Shown here: one piece after another, positions 24,935 to 39,254 of the stretch
Numbering within the stretch: the first letter of the stretch is position 1
How the letters are laid out: the number at the start of each line of letters is the position of its first letter
NCBI GenBank assembly: GCA_016946835.1
Contig: JACVTC010000133.1
Span: 105,001 to 167,000 of the forward strand
Source: Neocallimastix lanati (nom. inval.)
Lineage: Eukaryota; Neocallimastigomycota; Neocallimastigomycetes; Neocallimastigales; Neocallimastigaceae
Direction: 5' to 3'
Length of the DNA stretch: 62,000 nt
Program-made: the position numbers and the translations under genes
Notes under the pieces: model-generated
Seen by the model: the letters and a program-made list of their open reading frames with translations, nothing else
Database searches by the model: none
What the model was told of the DNA's origin: nothing

Positions 24935-25295
24935 AAAAACATGAATTAAATGAAAAAAAAAAAAATTTAATTCTTACTATAAGAAAAATTCAAATAAAAA
25001 AAATAAAATGAAGTAATATATAATAAAAATTAAAATAATTAAATTACAATTAGAAAAAAATTAAATAAAACTAAATAAAAATTAAATAAAAATTTAATAA
25101 AAATTAAATAAAATTTAAATAAAAATTAAGTAAAAATTAAATAAAAATTAAATAAAAATTAAATAAAAATTAAATAAAAAAAAATAAATCTTAAAAATTA
25201 ATAAGTATTTGTTAAGTTTTGTAAATTTATTTGAAAATAGATTCATATATTACTTTAAAAAATAAAGTTAATTATATAAAAGTATATATTACGTC

Positions 25296-25343
<48 letters not shown>

Positions 25344-26057
25344 TTATTAATTATTATTACTAAAATTATTTCTTTTAAAGTTTTAAAAACCCTTTAATTA
25401 TTATTTAAATATTTAAATAAAAAAATAATAATATTATATTTCCTAATTCATAGTATTTTATTAATTAAAAGAATTTATTTTAAGTAATAAATAATTATAC
25501 ATAATTATGAATGTCAAAAAAAAAATTTTTTTAAGAAATATAGTCAAAAAAAAATTTATTATTAATTTAAAAGTGTTACATCTGAATAATAAATTAAATA
25601 TATTTTATTTCATAAATTAAAAATTTATATTATATTTTTTATATGTTATTTAACTTTTTGTATTATCTTATTGAAAAAATTTAAAAAAAAACTTTATTCA
25701 TAATAACAATAACCATATTAATTATTAATTTAATTTATATAAATAATAACCCTCTTAATTATTTATTATGTTTTTTTTTTTTTTTTTTTTGGATCATTTT
25801 TCTCTTAAGATATTAAAGAGAAAAAATAAAATAAAGTTTATATATATTTCATATTTTTTTTTTTATTTGTTTTTTTTTTTACAAAACTATTATATAATAG
25901 TTTTATATAAGATACTAAATATTTAATTTTTTTTTTATTTAAATTATAAAAACAATTTTAAAAACTCATAAAATTAAAAAAATTCAAATTCAAAATTTAA
26001 ATTTTTAAAAAAAAAAAAAAATATTATAAAATAGTAAATATATTATATATATTAATT
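24935..26057. other. Spacer between CotH genes 2 and 3
   Basis: The DNA is AT-rich with aaattaaataaa repeats (25060-25185) and (ATTT)n near 25310-25345. The second half (from about 25430) is related to the flank upstream of gene 2. Confidence 0.65.
25883..25904. promoter_or_regulatory. Perfect 22-bp palindrome upstream of CotH gene 3
   Basis: aaaactattat is followed directly by its reverse complement, about 155 bp before the start codon. The corresponding site of gene 2 (21451-21472) keeps the outer arms. It is a candidate binding site, not proven. Confidence 0.35.
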
Positions 26058-26954
26058 ATGAAGAACTTTCAATTTATTTCATTGTTGCTCTTAACAACAA
26101 AAGCATTACTTGTTAGTTCAAATGATAAGTTATATATATTCAAAAAAGTTATAATAATGGTTATGATTTTAATTAATTAATTAATTAATTAATTAAATGT
26201 ATAAAAAAAATTAAAAATAAAAATAAAAAAATAAAAAATTATACACAAAATTATAATATTATTTATATAATTATAAAATTGAACAAAAATACTTTTTTTT
26301 TTATATATTTTTTATTTTTATTAAAATATTATTTGATTATTTTTATTTATTTATTTAAATTATTTATTATTATAATATATAAATATAACAGTTACGTTCA
26401 AGGTTGTGGCTATTTCTGAAAGATCATCGGATATTCCTTATGTAGTAGTAAATAATAAAAGTTATAAAATGACTGTAGAGGAATATCCTGTTTATGCTGT
26501 TACTGTTGATGATGTAAATGCTCCAGTACAATATCATTACAAGTTTGGTAAGGAAGAAGAAAAATTTACTCGTACTACTGAGAATGATACTACACTAAAT
26601 GAATTCTTTAATCGAAAAATTACTGTTAAAAAACATCCACTTTTACCAATGGTGTATGAACCTTTATCAACTCTTAAAAAATCTAAACTTTATGATGGTA
26701 AATTAATCAATATATATAATTAATATTAAATATATATATTATATTTAAACATAAATATATTAAAATATATATTATCATAATTAAAAAAATTAATAATAAA
26801 AAAAAAAAAAAAAAAAAAAGATACACATATTGCTACTATTGTTGTTGAATCAGATAAAAGTGATATTGAAAATTTGCACCAAAATCCAAATAAAGAAATA
26901 AAGGTTAATGCAAAAATTACTTATGTCAGGTAATTATATTTATTTAATTAATTT

Positions 26955-26985
<31 letters not shown>

Positions 26986-29288
26986 GAAAATTAATTATAA
27001 ATAATTATAATTAATAATTTTAAATAATCTTTATATATTATAGTCCTTATAATGTAAAAATATTTGAAAATGGTTCTATTAAAATCAGTGGTCAATCTGT
27101 ACGTAATCATAAAATTAAAAAAAAAAGGGATAATAATAAATGCATATTATTTTTATTTTAATTATATTTTAATATATATATATATATATATAATATTTTA
27201 TATTATTAAATAAAAAAAAAAAAGTCAAAATATTATAAAAAACTAAGTTATAAACTTTCAGGACTTAAATTAGATAATGATAAAGAATTGTTCGGACGTA
27301 CCGGTGTTAAATTAAGAGGTGAATATGGTGATCCTAGTTTTATGAGAGAAAAAACTTTCTTTGATATGTTGAATGCTCTCGGTGTTCCAACATCTCAAGG
27401 AAAATTTGTTCGTCTTTTCATTAACAGAGTTCCAGCAGGTTTATATCTTTTGACGGATGATTTCAATAATAAACATTTCCTTAAGAGTGTTTTCCATAAC
27501 GGAAAGAAATTTGAAAATGATAATGCTATTTTCAAAGTTAATGCTGGAGGTAGCTTAAGTTATATAAGTACTAATAAGACTGATTTAAAACCATATTCCT
27601 ACAAAGGTGACATTGAGGATGCCAATAGTTATGAGAAAACTATGGAAATACTAGTTCCATTCATGAAAGATGTCAATAACTATCCAAAGACTAAATCTTT
27701 AAATTTGGATATTAATAGTTTCTTAAGAGCTATGGCTTTAGAATATCTTGCTTATGGTTCCGATAATTATTGGATGGTTCAAGGTAACTTTTTCTTTTTC
27801 AAGAATATGGAAACCAATACATGGCACTTCATTGATAATGATTTTGATCAAACTTTTGGTCATGGTCATCCTGATAAATGTCTTAAGAAAACTCTTGATA
27901 ATTATGTTGAATTGAAGGGTGATGATGGAAAAAGACCACTTCTTGATAATCTCAGAACTGTTGATGCAAATGAAAAGTATTTAAAGAGTGCCGTTGAAAA
28001 ATTACTTAAAACCTGCTTCAATATTAATGCTGTAGGTCCACGTCTCGATTCATTTGCTGAACTATTAAAGGATGATGCTTTATGGGATTTCACATTACCT
28101 GGTTTAAGTACTTATAGTGGTGATCACAAACTTAAAGTTAAAACTCACAATGAAGATGATTTCAAAAGAGAAATTAGTAGTACTTCTAGTACCAGTTATC
28201 CATACCCAATAAAGAAATGGATTATTGAAAGAAGTACGAATGTTGCTAAAATTTATAATTATTCTGTTCCTGAAACTCCATCTTCTTCTGATGGTTATTT
28301 CGAACCAGAATATGAAGGTCAATCTAAGGATAAGGACAAGAATGAGAATACTACTACTACTATTCCACGAACTACTCCAAAACCTTCCACTACCACTACT
28401 AATACTAGTAGCACTACTAATAAGAACATTACTACCAGTACAAATAATCAATGTGGTCCTGATTATGGTGTATGTCCTAAAGGAAAATGTTGTAGTAGAT
28501 ATGGTTATTGTGGTAATACTGTTGCTTATTGTGGAAAAGGATGTCAAAGTGAATTTGGTGAATGTACTAATGATGATAATAATGTCTCAGTTACTACTAC
28601 TAAAACCACTTCTTCTACAGAGACTACCAGTACTAATACCTCAACTATAAATACTCTTCCAACTTCTTTAGAAAAATGTGGACCAGGAGTTGCTGTCTGT
28701 GGAAATAATTTATGTTGTAGTAGATATGGTTATTGTGGTAATACCGTTGCTTATTGTGGAAAAGGATGCCAAAGTGAATTTGGAAGATGTGATAACAGTG
28801 ATAATAATACCTCAAGTACTACCACTAAAACTACTTCTTCTTCAAAGACCACCAGTACTAATACCTCAACTATAAATACCCTTCCAACTTCTTCAGGAAA
28901 ATGTGGACTAGGAGTTGCTGTTTGTGGAAGTAATTTATGTTGTAGTAAATATGGTTATTGTGGTGATTCTTCCGCTTATTGTGGAAAAGGATGCCAAAGT
29001 GAATTTGGAAGATGTGATACCAGTAATAATAATACCTCAACTACTACTACTACCACTACTAAAAAGACATCTACTACTAAAAAGTCGTCTACTTCTAAAA
29101 AGTCATCTACTACAAAAAAGACTTCCACCACAACTATGAAGACTACTAATGTTAGTACTAACAATAAATGTGGTTCTGAATATGGAATATGTCCTAATGG
29201 AGGATGTTGTAGTAAATATGGTTATTGTGGAACAGAAGCAGCCTACTGTGGCACTGGCTGTAAAAAAGATTATGGTGAATGTTGGTAG
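26058..29288 (+). CDS. Secreted CotH-kinase-like protein with four CBM18 (CotH gene 3), intron 1 donor altered
   Basis: Exons by homology are join(26058..26124, 26392..26697, 26821..26929, 27044..27098, 27225..29288), 866 residues with the same phases (1,1,2,0). Introns 2-4 are GT..AG. At intron 1 the sequence after 26124 is ATAAGT where gene 2 has GTAAAT, so the canonical donor is lost. An in-frame alternative uses GT at 26149 with acceptor AG at 26402-26403 (phase 0) and would add ..NDKLYIFKK. Otherwise the gene is intact: signal peptide [18 protein letters not shown], CotH-like core with SDNY...QGNFFFF and [11 protein letters not shown], and four CBM18 domains. It ends Cys-Trp-stop, five residues shorter than gene 2. 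Extracellular, chitin-directed roles are inferred as for genes 1 and 2. Confidence 0.85.
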
Positions 29289-29696
29289 TTTGGTTTAAAT
29301 TAAAAAAAAATATTTACACAGAAAAAAAAAAAAATGAAATTTAAAATATATTATAAAAAGTTTTTAATAAATTATTACTATATATAATTTCACAAATAAA
29401 CTGTAAATTAAAAATTTTATTATAAATTTAATATTTTATAATAAAAAAATAAAATTTAAAAGTTTTTGTTTAAATTAATAAAATGAATGTATATTAATAT
29501 AAAATAAATATATATATATAAAGTTAATAATTTTTAGATAATATGATAAGATAATTATCTATCTCTAATATTAAATAAAATATTAAAAAAATATATTATT
29601 AATTATATTTTTGACATTAATATTTATATATTTTATATTTGGATATTTGATAGTTATAACCATATTAATAAAAACTTTATTATTTAAATTTTTCAA
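29289..29696. other. AT-rich 3' flank of CotH gene 3
   Basis: I see nothing recognisable. Similarity to the 3' flank of gene 2 stops essentially at the stop codon. Confidence 0.6.
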
Positions 29697-29745
29697 TTTT
29701 TTTTTTTTAGAATAGGAAGAAAATACACTTCCAGTGCTTTATTAA
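29697..29745 (-). mobile_element. Ultra-short LINE 3' tail insertion
   Basis: Read on the minus strand: taataaagcactggaagtg, then tattttcttcctattct and poly(A). This matches the end of copies C/D (aataaagttttggaagtgta ... cttccctgtct) with a few substitutions. I could not define target-site duplications. It is an old, almost completely 5'-truncated insertion. Confidence 0.65.
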
Positions 29746-29945
29746 ATAGATTAAAATATTTTTATGTATTACTTTTTTTTAAGAAAAAAATTCATTATAT
29801 AATTTAAAGATAATAATAAAATGTATGTAAAACAAAAAATATAAGAAATTAAAAAAAAAAAAAAAAAAAAAAAAATAAATTTTAATTAAGCATAGAAAAT
29901 TTAATGTAATAAAAAATAAAAATAAATACAATAGTTAAAAAAATT

Positions 29946-30600
29946 TCGGTTTGATGCATACTATGTGTAGTAACATGATCTCCAGTTAAATCTAAAAATA
30001 TTAAAACAAAGAAATATCATCTTTAAAATAGATAGTGCGGTATCCACTAAACTCTCCTTTGAACCACAAGAAAGATCATCAAAAGTTGAATTACTTACTA
30101 TAAGTTCTTTGTTCGGAACGGTGCTGTTTGTAAATGTGTATTGATGAGAATTAACAGGGCTTCCAACTGCACTATTCCCTTGCCATATCGGTACGATGTC
30201 GGCGCTCTTGGTAATGAAAGTGCTTTTGTTAAACCTCTCAAAAAATAACTCAAGAGGGCTACTGATGATTGGTAATGTATTAGCAAGATATTCCGCAAGT
30301 CCCACAATATACAGAACAGTAGAACCCTGTGATACATTTTGAATTTTTCCATTTACAGAAGTATTTTATTTGAAAAGAAGCACAAAAGCCCGCAATTGGA
30401 AATTCTTGAAGATCACGAGATAAGGCATAAACACTGACCGTTGAGTTCCTTTTGATATAACTCTTAACATTTTTTCTTTTTTTTCGAAGTTAAAATAATC
30501 TTCCTTTTTCGAGGAGACAGAATCAATACATCACAACAATGCAGTGTTAGTTAAGGATTGTACATTCTTATAATTGTTTTTATTTTAACCTAAAAGCGGA
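29946..30600 (-). mobile_element. LINE relic G with internal deletion
   Basis: On the minus strand a degenerate post-thumb piece (..PIAGFCASFQIKYFCKWKNSKCIT, about 30420-30325) is joined directly to the tail module. The tail runs open from about 30335 to 29961: VGLAEYLANTLPIISS, KSADIVPIW, KESLVDTALSILKM. The zinc-knuckle region that should lie between is missing. No poly(A) remains at its 3' end near 29946. Confidence 0.75.
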
Positions 30601-30656
30601 GCAAAATATAATACTTTGCTGATAATATATGATTGAATAATAGATCTTTTAAATTC

Positions 30657-31356
30657 TTTTTTTTTTTTTTTTTTTTTTTTTAAACTTAAAGAATAACTTT
30701 ATTTAATTTATAATAATAATAAAACTACATAATTTAAACGAAAAATAACAAATAAAATACACGAAATGAAATATTATATATTATATAATTATAAAAATGC
30801 GTTAGAAGCAATAGTGTCAAGCTTTTCCCATTCATCAATGATAACTTTTTTTTTTTTTTTTTTTTTTATAGACAGGGAAGAGAATACACTTCCAAAACTT
30901 TATTAATCATCAATGATAACACCGCGTTCATTATTGAGAGGTAATAATTTCAGTATTAGTGTTATCAACCGATTCTGTATCTGTCATTTCACCAGGAGGT
31001 GAAAATCCATGCCCTATCATTTCTACGACGACGCTCTTAGCAACGGTAGATTCAACGGAATACCATTTCACCATCAATCCAATAAAAGATCGACAAATTA
31101 ATGGTATTACGTTTGTTAGAAACTCCGCAATCCCCACAAAATACGGAATAGTTGAAGAAGTTGATCTTTGTTTAAAAATATTGTCAACTAATTGTCTTTG
31201 TTCCCCATCATTAACTTTAATTTTTTCATATATTGAATGACCGCCAAGAAGAGTATTCAATATAAAATAATAAATATTATTATCATAATCCTTTTTCTGA
31301 ATCTAAAGAATAATAGGCTCAAGGGAAAGATCATTACTGAATGGGATACCTAAGTA
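30657..31356 (-). mobile_element. LINE relic H, family of copy B, internally deleted
   Basis: On the minus strand a thumb stub (YLGIPFSNDLSLEPI, about 31356-31310) jumps to LDSEKDYDNN, then GGHSIYEKIKVNDGEQRQ and the tail module (VGIAEFLTNVIPLICRSF ... KSVVVEMIGHG, open 31260-30931). It ends with the copy-B type 3' UTR and poly(A) (poly(T) at 30657-30681). It is very similar to copy B at 9740-10270 but lacks the segment with the zinc knuckle. A further LINE tail is inserted in it at 30846-30906. Confidence 0.8.
30846..30906 (-). mobile_element. 61-bp LINE insertion flanked by 14-bp target-site duplication
   Basis: A poly(T) run followed by tagacagggaagagaatac and acttccaaaactttatta is the reverse complement of the last ~36 bp plus poly(A) of LINE family C/D. 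It interrupts relic H. The 14-bp sequence tcatcaatgataac occurs on both sides (30832-30845 and 30907-30920). This is the hallmark of target-primed reverse transcription with extreme 5' truncation. Confidence 0.9.
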
Positions 31357-31490
31357 AATATAATATTTTTTTTAATATTTTATTATATTATTATTTTAAT
31401 ATTATATAAATTATACTCATAATAACGATTATAATTATAATAATAAAAAAAACCACATTTAATTATAAAATATAAATAAAAACCAAGAAG

Positions 31491-31544
<54 letters not shown>

Positions 31545-32123
31545 TATAATCAATTTATTGTTTTTTATTTTTTATTTACTTATTTATTTATTTCTATTTT
31601 ATTTTTTTAAATTTTATTCTTAAATTTATTTATTTATTTATTTATTTTTATTTTTTTTTTGGATATTCGCTCTTTTTTTTTTTTTTTTTTATAACTAAAA
31701 TGCTGAGTATAAACGTAATTTATTTATTTAAAATATTTTTACATTTTAATTAATAAAATAAAAAGAAAAAAAATTTTTTTTTTAAAAAAAAAATTTCTTT
31801 CTTCTTTCTTTAATTTTTGTATTATAAAAAATTTTTATAACATAAAAAATTTTTTATTTACTATAGATTTTAAAATATATGTTCACTATTTTTTTATTGT
31901 TCATATATTTTATATGTTTTGTTTATATATATATAAATTATTTATATATCATATATAAATTTATTCTATTTTAAATAAATATAAATATTTCATATATATA
32001 TGTGTGTTTCTATTTTATTTTACTTTTATTTATATTTTTTTTAATAATTTAAATTTTGTTTTTATTGAATTTATATTTATATTTTTATTTATATTTATTT
32101 ATTTTAATTTTTCCCTATATTAT
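31357..32123. other. AT-rich spacer
   Basis: Homopolymers, an AT run at about 31523-31547 and (ATTT)n tracts near 31570-31650. No gene is seen. The last part is the presumed 3' UTR of the esterase at 32124-33992. Confidence 0.65.
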
Positions 32124-33992
32124 TTAACCTTCGTGGAAGAAAGATGGAAGAGCATCATAAATGTAATGCTTAACATATCCCCACCAGTGAGTTTTACCTG
32201 GGGCGACAAGATAATAGAAGTTACCCTTAGAAAAGTCAGAAGTGTAAATAAATGGTTGCATCTTCTTCATTTCATCCATTTGTGGATTCATATTTGGATA
32301 AGCAATATCTTCAGAACCAGTAGCACAGAAGATAAAGAATTCATTGCTCTTTATACCGAATCTACTGACAGCGTCAGCAACATTCTTAGCCTTACCGTAA
32401 CCACCATTAGCTTCCCAGTTATCACCACTAAGAGGCATATAGTAAGCAACAATATCTAAACAGTTGACAAAAACAGCCCAAGTGGAAGCAGAACCCATGG
32501 AGAAACCACCGAAAGCTCTGTGCATTCTAGAAGCTCTAATATCACTTGGAGATGTAGATTTAGCATAAGTAGAGTATTTACCTTCAACGAATGGAATAAC
32601 AGATTCACGTAATTCTTTGTAGAAAGTACGAGCTTCACATTTGTTGAAAGTTGGAGTAACAATAATCAATGGTTCAAGTTCACCATTCATGATCATGTTA
32701 TCAATAATAGGTTGAAGCTTAACATCATTACTGAAAATTGTGTTTTCGTTTTCACCACCACCATGCATAAGATAGAAGATATTGTATTGCTTCTTACTGT
32801 CATAGCCGTATGGTAAGTAAACATTTAATGCATTATTACCATTGATACCATTGTAATATTCCTTAACAATTCTACCAGCTTGTGGGCAAGAATTTAAGTA
32901 ATTTCCTGGGGCATCTCTATATCTCATATTAGCTTCATATCTGAAGTTAGAAGCTGGTCTTGGTGGATTAACTTCTTCTTCAGATGGAGCACTAACAGAT
33001 TCGAAAGACCAAGTTTGATTACTTCTTTCACCACCGTTTGTCCATTGTAAAACGTTACTACCTTCTGCGGTACTAGCACTTTCGACATCAAGACATTTAT
33101 CATTTTGACTAACTTTTGTAGCAATAACGTAAACTCCCTTTTTAGAAGTTTCAATAAGAGAGAATTGTTGGGCGTCTCCACCATAAGCATCGTAAATTTG
33201 AATGTTTGCTCCATTCTTATCTTCACCCATGGCAATATCTAACATGTAATTACCATACATAGATACTAAAGTAACATAACCTTCACTGTTGTTTTCAACC
33301 TTCCACTTTTGAGCATCAGAACCAATAACAACATTAGCTCCAGCACTAGCTCTACCATAATCTACATTAAGATATTTACCGGAACCTGTGTTCTTGATAG
33401 TATACCAACCATCCTTAACGGTAACATTGCTATCAGATGAAGTATTATTATTTTCTAATTATTTAATTTTTCAATTTATAATTTAGTAAATATTTATCTA
33501 TTAATAAACAATTTTTATATATTCTAAATAATTTAAAAAAAAAAATACCTTCTGGGATTGGTTCGGTTTTGAAACAAGAATCCTTAATACCACACCAGTT
33601 GTCATTTTCAATACCCCACATTCCTTCTTCAGTTTGATCGTAAACATCACAACCTTCACAACACATATAAGTTGGGAAAGAGAAACAACTGTTTACATCA
33701 CTACCGTTATTACACTTGGAGGAAACAATTTCTAAATTTTATATTTTATATTCAATTTTATTTAAAAAAAAAAGTTTTTTAATTATAATAGTTAATAAAT
33801 TAGTTCTGTTAATAAAATTAAAATTAAAAAATTTTAATTTTTATTAAACTTACTACACCAATCATTGTTCTCAACACCCCATTTGATACCATCTTCTTCA
33901 GTTACAACATAACAACCTTCACAATCTTCATAGGCATGAACTAAACTAGAGCTCATACCAAGTAATAATAATAAGGAATTAAAGTATTTCAT
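32124..33992 (-). CDS. Secreted CE1-type esterase with two dockerins and a ricin-type lectin domain
   Basis: Exons complement(join(32124..33454, 33549..33731, 33854..33992)) close in frame to 550 residues with two GT..AG introns. It has a signal peptide (MKYFNSLLLLLGMSSSLVHA). Two fungal dockerins follow (about 22-46, CEGCYVV...WGVENNDWC; and about 65-95, CCEGCDVYDQ...WGIENDNWC). A ricin-type beta-trefoil/CBM13 region lies at about 118-262 and a CE1 alpha/beta-hydrolase at about 275-550. The predicted catalytic triad is Ser426 (GGFSMGS), Asp490 (ATGSEDIAYP) and His530 (GKTHWW), with an oxyanion-region HGGG. The family includes feruloyl and acetylxylan esterases, and the exact substrate cannot be read from sequence. 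The dockerins imply attachment to extracellular cellulosome scaffolds. Its domain order differs from the esterase at 49431-51014. Confidence 0.92.
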
Positions 33993-34987
33993 TTTTAATT
34001 AAATTTTTAATTTTTTTTTTGATTTAATTTTTAATTCTTTTTTTATTTATTTTCTATTTTATTTTTTTTATTTTTTTTATTTTTTAATATTTTTTAATTT
34101 TTTTTTCTATTTTATTTTTATTATTCTATTTTTATTGTTTTTACACTTTATTAATACTCAGTATTAATAGTATAAATAGAATGAGGAAAAAAAAATGAAT
34201 GGTAAATTTAGAATGTATTTATACCTTTTTTTTTTTTTTTCTCAAATATTTTTTAAAATTTTCCATTATATTAATATTTTTATAAAAATTAATACATTTC
34301 TTTTTTTTTAAAATTTTTATTATTGTTAATCACTATTACCAATGCCAATCTTTTTCCTTAAATAAGATAAAAACAAATTATAATGATCAAATAAATTAAA
34401 TTAATATAGGTGAATTGATTTTGTAAATGAATAATAAAAAGTTTAATTATTATAAAAAATAACTACATCATTTAATATTTAACATAAATATTTAATAAAA
34501 AAAAAAAAAAGATAACTCTATTTAATATAAATTTAATTAATAAAATTAAAAGCTTGTCCTAAGATAAAATGATGTTAATTAAATTTTTATAAAAATAGTA
34601 ATTGTGACGTAAAAAGATGTTAGGATTTACATTACTTTTAAAAGCTATTAAAAAATTAATAATTACTCAATTATGTATATATATATGTATATGTAAAATA
34701 CCAATATTAAATAAAATATTAAATTATTAAATTAATAAATTATTTTTTATTTTAAAATCATTAAACTAATTAAAATTACCAATGTTAATATGAATTTGTT
34801 CATTTAAGAAAAAAAAAAGTACATTGATATATAAAATAATAGAAAACTTGAAAAATAAACTTAATAAAAAAAAAATTGATAATATTTAAAGGCAAAGATA
34901 TTTAATTTATAATAAATCTCAGAACATCAATATATAAATATTTATGTAATAAAATAATTATAATAATAAGACTTTTATTAGTATTAC

Positions 34988-35024
<37 letters not shown>

Positions 35025-35394
35025 TATTAGATAAATTATAATGACTAATCTTATATTTTAAAATATTGAGGATAATTAATTTATTTTTTAAGGGTAAATT
35101 AATAATAATAATAATAATTTAAATTAAAAGAAAAAAATTAAAAAAATTATAATATTATAAGTAATTTTAATATATTTATATATATATATATTTCTTTTTA
35201 TTTTAATTAAAAATTTGTGTATTATATGAATTATTGCAAATCCAAATAATCTTATCATATATAATTAAACTATTTAAAACTCTAAAAATATAAATATATA
35301 TTTCATATAATTGTATATTAAAAAAAAAAAAAAGCATTTTTTTTATTTGTATTTGTATAAAAACTTTAATGCTACAAAATATTACCAAATCTTT

Positions 35395-35433
<39 letters not shown>

Positions 35434-35511
35434 AATAAAAGTACTTCTTTTAATTTTACACAATTTAATTTTGATAATACTAACTTTATTATATTTATTA
35501 TAAATATTGCT

Positions 35512-35542
<31 letters not shown>

Positions 35543-37053
35543 GATATAATAAATAATATTTAAATATAAAAGAACTTTAAATATCTAATATGTAAATCTT
35601 TATTTTAATTATTAAAAAAGAATATGAATAATATAATTTTTTTTAAAGAAGACAAAGACTTCCTTAATAAAATAATAAATAAATAAATAAAACATTAAGT
35701 AAAAAATAAAATAATAGAAAATAATCGAAAATAACACATATAAATAAAGAGAAAAAAATTATAGTGGATTTAATGATAAATAATAAATTAAAATTTAAAA
35801 TTTAAATTATTAATATCAAATAGAAGAAATAAAAAAAAATTAAAAAACATTAACTATTCTTTAATCAGTTTTTATAAATAAATAATATTTTGATATATTA
35901 TTTTTTATTATTATATTATTTTATTTTATTTTATTATATTTTTTTTTAGTTTAAATTGAATATTCAAATATCTTATTTTTTTATTAAATAAAATTATTAT
36001 TTAATTATAGTTTATATAAAGTATAATAACTTTTATTCTTAAAAATAATTATTAACTAAAAGAACGTTAATCTTAATTTTTTTTTAAAAAAAATAAATAA
36101 ATTAAATAGTATTAATAGCTTAATAAATTCAATATTTTAATTGTTAATCTTTTTTTAGTCATTGTCATAATTATTATTTAATAAAATTATAAAAAGAATT
36201 CAAAAAGTATGATTAAATTTTGAAAAATATTGATATTGTTCTACTTCATAATCGCATAATGGTAATTTTTCTTAGGATAAATTTTTTAATTAATATAAAT
36301 AAACTTTTTAATATATATGTATTTATCTTTAATTATAATTAAATATAAAATTAAATTTTTTTGTTGATTTACTAAAAGTTAAATATTCATAAATTCATAA
36401 ATAATACTTTGAATTTAGTTCCTTTTTTAGGGAGAATTTTTATTAATTAATTTATTAATTAATGACTTTAATAAAGTAAAATATATAAATAAATTTAAAC
36501 CAATTTATATATTTATTTATATAATATAAAAGTGTTAATAAAAATTAATTTATTAATCTAATGAAAATATATTTTTTAACATAAATCTATTTCTTCATCA
36601 CGTTCCCTAATATCATACTTTAATTTTTTCAAAATTGTTTTCATGTGATGGTATTAATGGATGTAATTTATTAATAATTAAGGTTTTTATTTTTGATTTT
36701 TATATCAAATAGAACTTTATTTATAATATAATAGTTTTAATATTTATTTACAAAGATACTATAAAAATATATTTTATATTAAATAATTTATTTAAATTAT
36801 TTAATATGGTTTATTTTATATTAATTATATTAATTAAACATTAATTATTAATAAAATAAAAAAAAGGTACAACAAAGATTTTCAAGTAAGTCTTTTTTTA
36901 ATTTTAATTATTTTTTATTTTATTTTATTTTTAATTTGATTTTAATTAATAATTTAATATTTAATATGTAATTATTTATTAAAATAACTCTATATAATAT
37001 AAAAAATAATAAAAAATAAAAATAATAAAATAATAATTTAAAGTTTTGCAGAT
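33993..37053. other. AT-rich intergenic DNA
   Basis: This is the upstream region of the esterase. A short palindrome ttaatact-c-agtattaa lies near 34150, about 160 bp before the start. It also holds (ATT)n at about 34985-35025, poly(T) at 35399-35429 and poly(A) at 35518-35542. A mixed-composition patch near 36587-36660 gives a 22-codon minus-strand reading (..KKLKYDIRERDEEIDLC), possibly a decayed exon, with no recognisable domain. Confidence 0.6.
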
Positions 37054-37111
37054 ATAAATTCTTAATTAATTTAGAATCTTTAATCAGATTCTAAATTAAT
37101 TAAGAATTTAT
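37054..37111. repeat. Perfect hairpin, 26-bp arms
   Basis: The left arm 37054-37079 (ataaattcttaattaattta...) and right arm 37086-37111 are exact reverse complements around the 6-base loop ttaatc. No gene borders it. Confidence 0.85.

Positions 37112-39254
<2,143 letters not shown>

Noticed and set aside
26406-26723. Exon 2 of CotH gene 3 as an independent gene starting at GTG
   Set aside because: Homology with genes 1 and 2 shows it is an internal exon bounded by an acceptor at 26391 and a donor at 26698.
36587-36660. Short minus-strand frame ending KKLKYDIRERDEEIDLC
   Set aside because: Only about 22 codons. It looks coding-like but has no homologue I recognise and no flanking exon. Kept only as a remark in the spacer entry.
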